Source: Trichosphaerium sp. ATCC 40318 (lineage: Eukaryota > Discosea > Flabellinia > Trichosidae). From it: DNA of 64,000 bases. A program made the position numbers and the translations under genes. Position 1 is the stretch's first letter. Each line of letters begins with the position of its first letter. Location: NCBI GenBank assembly GCA_038496445.1, contig JALMLS010000447.1, forward strand, positions 204,358 through 268,357, read 5' to 3'. Of the stretch, positions 25,323-37,456 are shown one piece after another. The notes beneath the pieces were generated by a model. The model searched no databases and was not told the origin of the DNA. It saw only the letters and a program-made list of their open reading frames with translations.

Positions 25323-27045
25323 TCACAATATCAGAAATAACATGACTAGAAGCAGTACAGTACACATAGTGAGTCTCCGAGAGCCACACTCGAAAATTGA
25401 AATATTTAGAGTGCTTAACAGTGATGTAGATGATCTTGTTTGCTCTTGACACTGCTTTATACCCAAGAGAACCATTGGTGTCGCTGCTACACACTCTGGT
25501 TTTTGTGATATCAATACCGAAGCAACCTATAAATACATATGTGATTAAATTCGAAAAAACAATATTGGTTTTACCCTGACTGACTTTACATCAACAATAA
25601 ATGTTCCAATAATACAACCAGTCACATTGACTATTGTATTAGTGTTTCTTATCTGAAGTGTCGTATTATTGAACCTAACAGTGCCTATGATAAAGAGTTG
25701 AGTTAGTACAACATACATTCCAACCACACAAGTACCATTAACAACAAGATTTGAGTCTAGTACAACAACACTATCGGGTGTAAACTCTACAACATATTAG
25801 TAACCAACCTGATTACTCACAATAGTGTTTATGTACGTGTTGGAATTTGTTCTATCTCACATATAAAGAGTTCTTCTCTGTGACAAGCTATATCAGCCCA
25901 TATTACTTTTGTAGTATCGTTACGCATGATCACACAATTTTCCTTAGTATCGGCGGTGGTTGATGGCTCATTTTCAAACCAAGGGAATACAAAAAACTCC
26001 CTTCCAAAATCACGTGGTTCATTCGTTACTGCCTTTGTATGTGTTAATTGATAGTAGGGTTAAGACCTATTAGTACCCATTGAAAGTCAAGGTGAGTTCT
26101 GTATCCACTTGTCAATCCAATCATTGCAGTATAACCTCGGCTTAAACTTTCCAGAGGTAGGATGCTAGCAATGAAATTGAACTCATCAGTGCTGTTTATT
26201 GCCACAAGGTATCCGCCTTGCTGTAAACAATGAGCTATTTGCTATAGTTATTCTCTATTTGTATAGCACAGACTTTTTTCTAGACCTTACCTTGAGCTTC
26301 AGGCCATGTGTATCTCATTTCAAAAGTGTTGTAGCAATGACCTGGTAAGTAATCAAAAAAATGAATAGGTTCGTCGCACACTACCCGAAATAGAGTTGTA
26401 GTGATCACAAGGTATATTCTGTGCAACCTCTATACACGGTTTAGATACTGGAGGTACATCACTAGAAGGTGCTTCACAAACGAAATGCTCAGTGGTACAA
26501 TTACTGTTGTGTACGAACTAGAAAGAAGTGAGATAAATGAAGATAAACTTGAATAATGTCACAGCACGAAATGCACTCACGCCTCTATGTAGTATAGGAC
26601 AGTTTGTGTTATTAATGGTACTCCCTCGAAATGTTATATCCAAAGCAATTGTATTTACAAACGAGCTATCATACCAAGAATAATCTGAACTTCCTTGAGA
26701 TATATTTAACCTTAGCTGCTAATAACGCTTTATTAAAAAAAGACACGTGATTTCGGAGATTCAATTAATTTTTGCCTCGTGGACGTACGGGAAATAAAGT
26801 CATTATAGATGCTTCCATTATACTGTCAAGTACAAGAGGATGGTAGCCTAAAATCGTAAAAACGGTTTAGCCTATTAATGATACAATCTTTATTATAACA
26901 TACCCATTTCGCATGAATCATTCCCTATATCGTTATGAAGCGTGTATGTTGTATTTTCCCATGTACATCTTGAAATAACGTCACAAGTGCTTGTAGAGAT
27001 ATTAATATACAAAAAGATTACCAGCAGGGCAAATCCGGAACTCAT
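25323..27045 (-). CDS. CTL-5: C-type-lectin-like surface protein
   Basis: ATG at 27045 (MSSGFALLVIFLYINISTS). Exon 1 continues SRCTWENTTYTLHND to DSCEMG. Exon 3 ends DYSWYDSSFVNTIAL-like, followed by FVCEAP. The lectin domain has TWPEAQ, LQQGGYLVAI, MIGLTSGYR, FENEPSTTADTKENC, WADIACH and LFICEIE, giving an EPS tripeptide. No Thr/Pro stalk exon lies between the lectin domain and TPDSVVVLDSNLVVNG. The C-terminus is CTVLLLVMLFLIL. Exons 6-7 and the intron around 26030-26120 are nearly identical in sequence to CTL-4 (22250-22340), a sign of recent conversion. Confidence 0.78.
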
Positions 27046-27397
27046 ACTTGATGTTTGATGTTATAATTATACTATGATTAGATCATTCCGGTACAATGTG
27101 ATTTCTAGCCTGTCATTTGATTACTAACGTGTTCGCCTTTCTCCATGGTACTAAAAGTCGGCTTTTCAAAACGAAGGGCCTTATCTAGGATCAAAAAACT
27201 TTGAAATCACGTGATTAATACACAGGAATATTATAAGATAGTTGAACGAATAAAGACACTCTAGTATTGTTGATTTTAACAGGATTTACTTTATTTGTTG
27301 GCCCAGTGGTTGGAAAGGCAATGTTGCTCCACAATCTCTTTCTTAGGACAAGAATATAAAACTGGTAAAGTGATGCTTGGACTAATAATCTTCGGCC
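27046..27397. other. Intergenic between CTL-6 and CTL-5
   Basis: Tandem spacer of about 350 bases with a TCACGTGAT palindrome near 27208. No gene seen. Confidence 0.4.
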
Positions 27398-29235
27398 TTA
27401 CAATATAAAAAATAGAATGATTATCAGTAATGCAATACAAACAGTAAGTGTTCGACTGCTACACTTGAAAACCTGTATATTGAGAGTGCTTGATAGCAAT
27501 GACGATGTTCTTGTTTGATCAAAGCATTGGTTTGAACGCAAGAGGACCATTGGTGAGATCTCTGTACATTCTTTTAGATGCGATAACATAATTGAACCTG
27601 CCTATAAAATAACATGTGCTTAAGTGTTTGTATAGGATATTTGAGTTGGTACCTCAATTGATGTTGCATCGATGTTAAAAGTGCCAACTATACAGTCGCC
27701 CACTTCAAATATTGTATTTGTTTTGCTCAGTTGAAGTGTTGTGTTATTGAATCTAGCTGTGCCTTCAAACGTATATTAGATTGTAAAGATTCCTAGTCCT
27801 AAAAATTACCATCAATAGAAATATCAAAATCGAGTACGACAACACTGTCAGTTGGTATAAAATCTAACTACAAGTTAGTAACTAACACTTGGTATTTAAG
27901 TTGAAACAAACTTGTTGTTGGAGCACCAGATGGAGCATCTGTTGGAGCATCTGTTGGCGTGGATTAGGTAAAACTGATGAGGTATTAATATTTCGCAACT
28001 TCATCACATACGTGTTGAAGGAGCTGGTTCAATCTCACATATAAAGCGAAACCGTCTATCACATGTTATGTCATGCCATGTAAAATTTCCTATTGTGTCG
28101 TTCCGCATAATTACACAATTTTCCTTGCTTGTATTGAAGAATTGTGGTTCGTTTGGTCCTTGCCAAGGGAATACATAAAATTCTTGTCCAAAATCACGTG
28201 GTTCACTCGTTACTGCCTAAGTGTATGCGTTAGTTATACAAATCGGCAAAATATAATAGTACCCATTGAAAGTCAAGGTGATATCTGTATCCACTTGTCA
28301 ATCCAAGTACTATAGAAGTTATGGGATAGTCGTAAGGGAAAATACTTTTAATAAAATCAAACTCTTCAGCACTGTTGATTGTTACAAGGTATCCATTTTG
28401 TTGTAAACAATACGCTAAGATTATTATTGTAATTAGTGTATAATATTTGAATATAATAGTACCTTGAGCTTCAGCCCATGATAAATACGACCCAATAGAG
28501 TTGTAGCAATGATCTGTGATCTGCTTTAAAAAAAGGGAGAATACTAATAAAGTTTCTTTTCGTTTATAATACCTGTATCGTTGTTGGGGTGCTCACAAGG
28601 TACGTTATCCGATATCTCTACGCAAGGCGTTGTTACTAGTGGAACATTGCCAGAGGGAGCTTCACAAACGAAATGATCTGATGTACAACTATTTTCTATG
28701 AACTATCAAAAGATTAAAAAAAACTTCAACAAATTATTTTGAGAAAAAACATTGTACGCCTCTATCGAGTGTAGGACAGTTGGTATCATTAATAGGGTTT
28801 CCTCTATATTCAATCAATTGTTCCATAGCGATGTCATTGACACGCGAGTTGTCATACCAAAAGTAATTAAGACTGTTTGAAGTGGTGATATTCAAACGTA
28901 ATCGCTATTCGACCTTTTTAGCAACAAACACGTGATTTGGAGATAAAATAAAAAGATTAAAAATTTGTGCTCTCGTACGGGAAATAAAGTCATTACAGAT
29001 GCTTCCATAATACTGTCAAGTACAAGAGGGTTAAATCCTACGAGAAAACAAATAAGTAGGGAAAATAAAGGTCCTTTCTCATAGAAAAGTTACCCATTTC
29101 GCACGAATCGTTGTCTGTATCATTATGGAGCGTGTATGTTGTATTTTCCCATGTACACCTTGAAACAACTGCGCATGTGCTGTTGGTGATGTAAATAACC
29201 ATAAACAGTGCGAACCAGGCAAGTCTTGAAGTCAT
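27398..29235 (-). CDS. CTL-6: C-type-lectin-like surface protein
   Basis: ATG at 29235 (MTSRLAWFALFMVIYITNS), TAA at 27398-27400. Lectin landmarks: LQQNGYLVTI, LGLTSGYR (Leu in place of the WI of WIGL), PWQGPNEPQ, TWHDITCD and RFICEIE; tripeptide EPQ. The stalk is short and repetitive (TDAPTDAPSGAPTT, ~27920-27960), made of a GGAGCATCTGTT repeat unit on the + strand. The terminal exon reads CIALLIIILFFIL. I saw no frame break. It is the most upstream member of the minus-strand tandem series. Confidence 0.78.
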
Positions 29236-29669
29236 ACTGGAAGCTTGTTTGAAAGTCTATGTCTTTTGAAAATAAAAGAAATATGTGATCGGAAAGTAAA
29301 ACAAAATGGTGAAAAAAAATTACTTTAAGAAAGTAACGGAACTTGCTTAAGTGCACTTAATATATCTTAGTTACTCGGAAACGATACCAATTGATTAACC
29401 TGGATCTCCGTTTTTCCATGAGAGAATTGGCTCCCGCAGTTCAGAGAATACCGGAGTTGAAAAATACAGCATGCGTCAACACGGCACGAGCACTAAACTG
29501 GCTATGTTCGCATTATGCATTGATTTAGCTAACAACAGTAACTAGAAGTATCTCGTGTAGTAATTTTATAAGCACTCTAAGAAAAAAGCGTTGTAAATTT
29601 AAACGCCTGTTTTGGTAATACACGCGATTATTGAAAACTAAATAACATGGAGATTAAAAAAATTAAAGA
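29236..29669. other. Intergenic, nothing recognised
   Basis: 5' flank of CTL-6; no gene seen. Confidence 0.4.
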
Positions 29670-29935
29670 TTATTTTGGTATGATGACTCACTTGTATATC
29701 GTTGCTATGATCAAAGAATACCCTGGTACTAATGTTGATAGTAATTGTCCTAAAATGGGTGAATACTGACATTGTTTACACTTTGAGAACATTTCAAAAA
29801 TGACTTCCATTGCTAAAGTACATTTTGTTTGTGAAGCACCTTCAATTGATATCCCTATACAATAAAGCCTTGTGTGAAAAAAGCAACACAGAAACTACCT
29901 TGCGAGCAAAAGAGTTCTGAATCAGGTATAGCAAT
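29670..29935 (+). pseudogene. CTL relic (exons 3-4 only)
   Basis: The stretch 29670-29762 corresponds to the DYFWYDNSLV exon (here DYFG then a frameshifted MMTHLYIVAM-like reading). 29820-29935 corresponds to the FVCEAPS exon, with a TAA at about 29863 inside it. Exon 1, the lectin exons and the anchor exon are absent. It is a dead fragment in opposite orientation to CTL-6. Confidence 0.7.
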
Positions 29936-30319
29936 TGTTTTCTCATACTGGGGTTTGCTCTTAGGTCATAAGCCGGCTACGAAAATAAAGGAAAACTCTA
30001 ACAACCTTTTTTGTGTGATACTAGTATCGAGCACAAACGAATTTCAAAACCAATGAGAGCATGTAGAACTTAAAAAGAGCATGTGGTGCCATGGTACAAT
30101 ACCAACAAAATCTCATAGGTTCCTTAACCGGCGCTACAGGTTTTTGTAGCCGGCTTTGACGGACCATAAGAACCTCTTAAATCAGGCTCTGGTTTATCTT
30201 CTGTCTTGTGTTGCATTGTAGACGCACATTTTATAGAATTAAGTGACTGTTTGTGTTCGTGTCAATTTTTTTTTACGTTCAGACCATCAATATACGACGC
30301 CTACATACCACAAATCGCT
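29936..30319. other. Intergenic with a small hairpin
   Basis: 30127-30155 forms an imperfect inverted repeat (CCGGCGCTACA..TGTAGCCGG, two-base bulge), and GCCGGCTAC also occurs near 29971. No gene recognised. Confidence 0.4.
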
Positions 30320-32203
30320 ATGACTGACTGCAATGACATGGATATTGATAACAGTACAGAGGTTCCTAGAATTGAAGTTGATAAAGAAGCTTCCTGGGCC
30401 GTTTGGTGCTCTGGAAAGCAGCTTTACATGAAGGTAGAGCCTTTTTATCATGCTGATGAGTATTTGGTTCACCACTTGTTTTAAATGTCACGTATACCAT
30501 CCTCATGCGTAGTAGCATAATGTTTTAGCATGTATGGTCGCATCAGCTGTTGGTGGTGATACAACAGAAGTACCAACAGGCGTCAAAACACCCGTAAATT
30601 ACGCTGATACCCTTCTAATATGGCAAAAAGAATGTCAGGGTACTCCACTATCCATTAAACTGCCCGCATCGCCAAAACCAAATAAAAAACGTAAAAAACC
30701 CGAAATGAATAGTGAACTGGACGCCATTGACGAAGACGAGCTTACAGATATCACACGAGCACGCTTTTTACGCTTAAGCCTTTTTCGAAGAAACCACGTG
30801 TCAAAAATCAAACCCAGGAACTTACGATTGTTGCTTAGATGTCATCATCAAGGGAAGAAAAAACGCCAACAAAAACAGTATCAAAGAAACGAAAAGTTGT
30901 CATCTCTAGAACGGATAGTGATATTGCACGCGAAATGCAGAAGGAGTTTGATACTGAAATTAAAAAACGAGATCAAGCTAAAGCTGATAAAGACTATGCA
31001 CTGGGTACCAAGAGACATAGATAAAAAATCAATGACCAACATTGAATGCTCAAAGTACTTTTTTTAGCTTTTTACCTACAGAACAGAGGTGAAGAACCAG
31101 TGTACTCCTTACCTGATAAAACTGCTCAAGTGATTCCATTGGAGTATGGTGTCATTCTATTCAAGAACTATCTCAATGTGGTATGTATCTTTCGACAACA
31201 ACATTAAGTCTGAGACTTATTATTTTTTTACAGAGCGAACAAGTTGGTATTTATACAATGTGCTCGGAACTCAACAATGCCAGTTAGCAATAGTAACAGA
31301 GATTCCCAATATCCTTATATTATATTCTAGGTATTCCTAAAGCTACTACAGCAACTCATCCTGCTACCGTGTTCATGTACAACTGGGCGAATTATCAACA
31401 GTAAGTTCTCTTTGAAACTCTTCAACTCGATTCTATCTACAAATATCTTGTTTGCTTGTATGTCTTAGTGATTTTTATTATTACAGACCAATCATGAAAT
31501 TGCTAAACCAAAAGATTTATTTGCTTGGGGAGAAGGGCTATATAAAAAGGCACACTATTATGCCAAAGAAAATAACATTTTAATGGACACAAACGATCAT
31601 AAATTTCGCCACCCCACAACATTCAAACCAGATCAACTTATTGGATTATTGTATACTGGTAAGTAATGTATCTTGTACTTGAGTACATTGAATTCATACT
31701 AAAATCAAACAAGAGTTTGAGACTTATTAAGTCACTTTGCGCTGGAGTTAACTTAATCTACATAAGTTTGTGGTCTTACTCTTTTTTGTAGAAACGGGCA
31801 GCTTGTACTGCCATAAAGATGGTGTACCCGGATGGGTAATAAGTACCACAATAGGTAACGATGTTATATTTTATGTTGCAGGCAACCAAAAAGGCACTGA
31901 AGGACGTTTTGGTTAGTTGATCATTTAAATCACAAAAAAACCTGTAAATACTCACGTTTATACGTAGATATGAGACTTCAATCTGGTGATGTTGTATTGT
32001 TCAATGGTAATGATACTTTCCATGGTATTGAAAAAGTATATAATCACACTGTAGGTGTTCTAGAGATCAATATTTTTCTTTCTTTCCTCGAAAAGTGAAT
32101 CCGCTTTATTCTCATTTTTTTCTAGGCTCCCTCCTTTTGGAATGACTTAGAAACGTTTGGATATGCGAGATTCAACTTGCAGTTCAGGGAGAGACAAAAA
32201 TAA
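30320..32203 (+). CDS. AlkB-like 2-oxoglutarate/Fe(II) dioxygenase
   Basis: The start region (MTDCNDMDIDNSTEVPRIEV) is followed by a low-complexity, Lys-rich linker (KKRKK, EEKTPTKTVSKKRK) that looks nuclear. The catalytic part spans about 31085-32203 in seven exons: LPDKTAQVIPLEYGVILF, FMYNWANYQ, LIGLLYT, LYCHKDGVPGW with the HxD pair, DVIFYVAGNQ, LQSGDVVLFNGNDTFHGIEKV with the distal His, and FGYARFNLQFRE with the Arg motif. These residues match the Fe(II) (H..D..H) and 2-oxoglutarate (R) sites of AlkB enzymes. Likely role is oxidative demethylation of nucleic acid or protein; substrate not predictable. The linker exons around 30700-31020 are the least certain part, since two frames compete there. 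Confidence 0.78.
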
Positions 32204-32332
32204 CTCATACCTTATGACAGCTTGTACATTTTGTAAATACAGTAGATCAGTATTAAGTAAACCTCAAATAAACTTGCGCAACATTTCGTAGTCAGTGAAG
32301 GCTATACTTTCATCGTATACAAGCTTCGAGTA

Positions 32333-32840
32333 TTGACATCAAGACTTGCATTATTCGCACTGTATATGTTCGTTTACATCACCAACAGCACATGCACAGT
32401 TGTTTCGGGATGTACTTGGGAAAGTACAACATACACGCTCCATAATGATACAGACAATGATTCGTGCGAAATGGGTAATGTTTTAATGAGAAAGAACTTA
32501 CTCGCATTTTATTTGCCCTAACATTGCTTTGTTAGCTAGGATTCAATCGTCTTGTACTAGACAGTAAACATGGAAGAATCTGTAATTACTTTATTTCCTC
32601 TGTATGAGAATGCTATAGAAATCACAGACTATAATTGTGGTTATCACAAAAAAAAAAAAAAAAAAAAAAGGCAACCTTCTCCCTCTTTTTAAAGGCTTTA
32701 CAGGTCATTGCTACAGCCCTGTTCGCTTGAAGTACACGTGGCCTAAAGCTCAAGGTACCCTACAAAAAAATAGTATCTCTGAAATATTAATATATTAATA
32801 GTTCATCTCAAGGACATTGTTTACAACAAGGTGTACTAAA
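32333..32840 (+). pseudogene. CTL-7: truncated C-type-lectin-like pseudogene
   Basis: Exon 1 is recognisable (signal peptide, SGCTWESTTYTLHND, DSCEMG) but its ATG is replaced by TTG at 32333. Exon 2 has an extra base (AGTAAACATGGAAG instead of AGTATTATGGAAG), breaking the frame. Exons 3-4 are missing and a 20-plus-base A-run sits at the deletion point (~32648-32669). The exon with GHCYSP..YTWPKAQ remains, and exon 6 is cut after LQQG at ~32832. Clearly non-functional. Confidence 0.85.
32648..32669 (+). repeat. Poly-A run
   Basis: Homopolymer of about 21 A at the deletion junction of CTL-7; could be slippage or the scar of an inserted polyadenylated sequence. Confidence 0.8.
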
Positions 32841-33054
32841 AAAGAACCTATCCTTTGTGTTCTTGTTCGCCACTTGTCATTGTTGTTAACTGATTTGCTT
32901 CTTTGTTGTGTATTGTATGAGAATAGAATAGAGTCGGTTCACTCAGTTCAAACGCGTGAAATAATCGAAAGTCATTCAAAAACAATTGTTTACGTTGTAC
33001 GACTTTTTTTTCTTTTCTCTTTATTAATCTTGCGGGCAACCCTTAACTCCATTA

Positions 33055-34017
33055 ATGACATCCAAAACACCAAAATACAATGTACGGTATAAACGACGTC
33101 ACACTACGACTAACAACAACAAAAACTAGTTACCATCCGAGGAATGTCTTGTATTGTGTCTTCCGTTGGAACTACATTGTGAAATCATTGATTTAAGCTT
33201 TGAAGTTTATCAAAAGTGGTCGTTGTTATCAAAATACACAGCAACAACAACAAGGTTTGACAACGAGTTGAATAAACGTGGGAAATGGATAAAAAAAAGA
33301 GATAAACTGCTAACTGTTTTATTTCACGTGCATTTCAAAAACGGTTTACGTCATGGATATTCGAAGAGTTGGTATGATGACGGCCAAGTATCATCTCAAG
33401 TACAGTTCGTGAATGGTAAAGAACAAGGAGAGTTTAAGAAGTTCTATCCTAGTGGTACATTGAGGCAATGTTTCAATTACATAGATGGTAAAAAAGACAA
33501 AGAGTTTAAGCAGTTCTATAGGAATGGTCAAGTATCTACGCACCGTAATTATTCCAATGGTGTACTAGAAGGAGAGTACAAAGAGTGGTATACTGATGGT
33601 AAAATGAAGATGAAGGTATTTTATGTCAACGGTAAAAGAGAAGGAGTGAGCAAGCGTTGGTATGAAAATGGCCAATTGAGAGCTCACTACAATTATGTGA
33701 ATGGTAAAGAAGAAGGAGAGTGTAAGTACTGGTATGAGAATGGCCAACTGAGAGATCAGTACAATGCTGTAAATGGTAAACATGAAGGTGAGTGTAAGCG
33801 GTGGTATAACAATGGGCAATTGTGGAGTAATACATACTACAAAAATGGTACTATTGAAGGAGAAGCCAAGGAGTGGTATCAAAATGGACGAACAAAGAAA
33901 ATAGTTTATTATGAGAATGGCAAATATAATGGCACTTTTAAGAGGTATGACTTACGGGGCAACTTGACTTTACAGTGTAGATATGTAAATGGTTTGAGAA
34001 TGAAAAAAAATAGCTAA
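33055..34017 (+). CDS. F-box-like protein with YwqK/MORN-type repeats
   Basis: Two exons: 33055-33081 (MTSKTPKYN) and 33130-34017, with a 48-base GTACGG..CTAG intron. The same structure, including the GTACGG donor, is present in the broken copy at 49.7 kb, which supports this start. The F-box-like head is CLPLELHCEIIDLSF..WSLLSKYTA. About ten repeats of ~23 residues follow with the consensus KRWYENGQLRxQxNYVNGKxEGE, the antitoxin-YwqK/MORN-2 type that builds an extended beta surface. Likely an SCF adaptor with a repeat ligand surface; target unknown. Such repeats are also common in giant viruses, but the intron argues for a host gene. Confidence 0.8.
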
Positions 34018-35114
34018 AACTAAATAAAAAAGGTTGATTGTTTGAACACTGACACCAGATGCTGCACCGTATAATAAGGTATTCACTGCTTAATCTTCTT
34101 CAAGTCGAACATGCAAGTCATGCACTAATGAATCGTAGACAGACACTGCATGATAATTCAATATGAAACCAGCACACCACGTGTTTTTTAACAACACTTG
34201 TCTTAAATAGCTCACACTGAGTCTTTACAGGTCATTAACCCTATTACTGCTAAAGGTTGGCTACCATGAGATGTCATCTTCATCAAACCTGTACTAAGTG
34301 TCCAAAATGTTGAGATCCGAGTAAGTGTTGTCCGTTTTATATTATCCGTCTCATTTTCGTCTTACTATTTTCTAGAAAGTGAGTTTCTAGCACTTTTAGC
34401 AGATCTAGCAAGAATTGACACTTGTCAAATGGTGTAGATCTATCACCATGTGAACTATTTGCATTACTATATTGTTTCATAGTATGACTTGCGTACCTGT
34501 AAGGTGAACAAAAATGCGTGTATGTCAGTTTCAACAGACCACTTAAGATTGCAGCATTTTAACTACGCAAACTGTACACGGTACGAGCCCACAAGAGTGC
34601 TCAATGAGGTAAAAGCGAATTAAAAAGGTATGATGCCCTACAAAGCTATTGCATTACCGCCAAACACGATATGAATGGCCTCAAACACCGTTTGCTGTAT
34701 GTTTTGTTACAACAATTCAACGTAAGTGTATAACTTACTAGCGCTACACTGGCGCCTACCCCACGCTAACAAAAGTGCTACGGCAGCACCCAAACAGCAA
34801 GTCAGGTGTAGCAATATTAAACCTTCCCAAAGTGCCACTAGCGTTGCTGTAGGCTTTGTAAACGCCGCCAGGTGTCAAATATTTGTAACAAAAAATTTTG
34901 CAATGGGTTTGTTAAATCACGTTTCCACGTGGGTTTAAACTGTTGGATTCACTCGACAGGCAGGAGGCTAGATTATTTGAAAAAAGATCTATCGGAAGTG
35001 GCAATCCGTCAGATAATGGATAGACAATGTTAAGGTTTTCTTTGGGAAATGGTAAACGACTTTCTTTAGTTCACAGCATATTCTAGAAAATAAGAAGCTA
35101 CTCTTGAAAGTAAT
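34018..35114. other. Intergenic, CTL-8 upstream region
   Basis: Contains a third copy of the conserved intergenic block (34376-34431), here on the + strand upstream of CTL-8 as expected from the other copies. An open stretch at 34726-34938 is more GC-rich and Ala/Gln-rich than its surroundings (APKQQVRCSNIKPSQSATS) but has no recognisable domain or splice partners. No gene is called. Confidence 0.45.
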
Positions 35115-36917
35115 ATGATAAAGCTGACCTTAGCACTTCTTTTTCTATGTATTTATACGAGCGAAAGCACGTGCTCAGTCGTTTCGAGGTGTTTTTGGGA
35201 AAATACGACCTACACGCTTCATAATGATACAGATAACGATTCATGCGAAATGGGTATGTTATAATAAATGGGTAAATGACTTTTACTTACCAAAAGTTTT
35301 TTACGGATTTAGGCTACAATCCCCTCAAACTGGACAGTATTATGGAAACATCAGTCATGACATTATTTCCCGTACGTCGCGTAACATCTTTTGAAGCGAC
35401 TTGGATTTTTCTTCAAATCACGTGGTTTTTAAAAAGTTGTTTAGCCGTTACGTTTGAATATAACCAGTTCAAACAGTACTGCTTTTTTTTGGTATGACAA
35501 CTCACTTGTAAGTCCCATGGCTATGTATAGAGCGTATCCTATAAGTTTCATTGATGATAGCAACTGTTCTACACTTGTAGGAGGCGTGAGTGCTTTTTTT
35601 TCTGTAGCGTGAGATAATGTTTTATTGATCGCTTTTACATAGTTCATTGCAAATACTTGCACCTCAGAACATTTTGTTTGTGAAGCACCTTCGGACACTG
35701 TCCCTTTTGTATCTACACCTTGTTTTAATCCAATACCAAGTGTGTGTGATTACAGGAGCTCTGTTTCAGGTATGTAGAAAATGAATCAAGAAATATTTTG
35801 TCTGATACAAAATTTCTTTAATTGATGTTTAGATTCTTGCTACAATCCTGTTTCAACACGTCGTATATGGCCTCAAGCACAAGGTACATAACAAAAAAAT
35901 TATCGCATTTATAAACAAATACAAGTTCTATTAGAAGCCAATTGAACAGTACAATAACTTTTACAATAGCGCATTGTTTACAACAAGGTGGATATCTTGT
36001 TACAACCACCAACGATGATGAGTTGGATTTTATTTCTGGTTTGATACCACCAGGTGTACGAAACTGTACATGGATTGGATTGACAAGTGGATATAGAAAC
36101 GATCACTTTGACTTTCAATGGGTACTCCCACAAACTATTAAGTCTTAAGGGTGCACGTGCCCCCTTAAATCACAAGTCAATTTAATCCAAAATACACTTA
36201 GGCAGTAACAAATGAACCACGTGATTTTGGTGATGTATTTAAGGAACACCCTTGGAGTCCAGTTGAGCCAAATGATCATACAATTGATGGCGGTATCAAA
36301 GAAAATTGTATTATTATGTGCAATAGTAGGCCAAGTATATGGGCTGATGTACATTGCTATCGGGGCGAGTTCTTTATTTGCGAGATTGAAATACCCAAGG
36401 GTATGCTGAGATAAGTGATTTGTCCGTCAGTAACTGGTTTTTTGTAGGGTCTTTTATACCTACTGATAGTGTAGTTGTAATAGACTCGGATCTTATTATT
36501 GATGGTAAGGTATTTCATGTTTACACTCACACTGATTCTTTTCAAGGTTTGGCACTGTTCAGCAACACAACACTTCAATTAAGAAAAACCAATACAATAT
36601 TTAATGTGAGTTCATGTATCATTGGGGAGTTTAACATTGATACAACATCTGTTGAGGTACCACACCTGAATTAATTGTCACGTGATCAAATTAATCGCTC
36701 AATGTATTTATAGGCAGCTTCAATACAGATATCACAACTAAAAGGATGTGACGAAGCTGATCCAATGGTTCTCTTGGGCAGAAATCAGTGTCTTGAGCAA
36801 ACTAGATCATCTACATCACTGTTGAGCACTCTCAATGTAGCGGTTTTAAAATGTAACAGCCATAAGCTTACTCTGTGCGCTGCATTACTTCTCATCATAG
36901 CTTTTTTGGTATTTTAG
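35115..36917 (+). CDS. CTL-8: C-type-lectin-like surface protein with canonical EPN motif
   Basis: ATG at 35115 (MIKLTLALLFLCIYTSES), TAG at 36915-36917. Exons give SRCFWENTTYTLHND, LKLDSIMETSVMTLFP, LRLNITSSNSTAFFWYDNSL, FVCEAPS, IWPQAQ, LQQGGYLVTTTNDDE, CTWIGLTSGYRNDHFDFQW, PWSPVEPNDHT, KENC, WADVHC and FFICEIE. Then follow IPTDSVVVIDSDLIIDG, SNTTLQLRKTNTIFNVSSC and the anchor LTLCAALLLIIAFLVF. It is the only copy here with EPN, the tripeptide typical of mannose-type Ca-dependent C-type lectins; WND is replaced by WAD. No stalk exons. It is closest to CTL-1 in the lectin region. Confidence 0.83.
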
Positions 36918-37456
36918 GAATAAAAAACTATTCTCAAAGAACCCATGTACAAGTTAGCAGAAATATGAACTGAGAATGTTCAGCTTGGAGGTTATGTGTC
37001 AATGAAAACTGATTAACAGTATCAACATCATCAGTGCAATAAATGAGTTACAAAGAAAGAATGTGTAGCCATTGCAGTCACTCGAACAGCTGAACAAAAT
37101 AGTACTAACAAAATTAAATTCCTCAGCTCTTCATCACATTAAAAGACAGTCGGCAGTTTAACCCTTGTTCCCCGTTGGTGTTGGCAAACAACACAATACA
37201 CAAGTATAGTCTACTAAAACCAATAACATAATTATCTAGTCAATGCAGTAGAAGATTGTGAGTCCCCCATAACATGTTCAAATTCAAAAAAAAAAAGCAG
37301 AAAAAAGAAGGAAAAAACTGATTACAATTCTACAACCTTATTTCTTCTTTATTACCAACTCCTCTTCATACAACATTCTAATATAACCCTATTTCTTTCA
37401 ATAAGGGATACAAATACAAAATAAACCTTGTTCCGTAATAACATAAAAAAACCAGA
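36918..37456. other. Intergenic between convergent genes
   Basis: 3' flanks of CTL-8 and of the minus-strand gene at 37457. No features recognised. Confidence 0.4.

Noticed and set aside
27900-27960. Short GGAGCATCTGTT repeats considered as a CRISPR-like or satellite array
   Set aside because: They are in-frame codon repeats of the CTL-6 stalk, few in number and without spacers.
30127-30155. Hairpin as a transcription terminator or attachment site
   Set aside because: Imperfect stem, no partner site, and eukaryotic context; only a weak inverted repeat.
33565-33882. Long minus-strand open frame opposite the YwqK repeats
   Set aside because: It is the antisense shadow of a repetitive coding region; the + strand frame shows the family consensus and intron structure.
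33055-34017. Giant-virus insertion, because YwqK and LRR genes resemble those of Nucleocytoviricota
   Set aside because: Neighbouring genes and this gene itself carry spliceosomal introns, and no viral core gene is visible.
34726-34938. Ala/Gln-rich frame as a gene
   Set aside because: No domain, no splice partners and no conserved copy; composition alone is insufficient.
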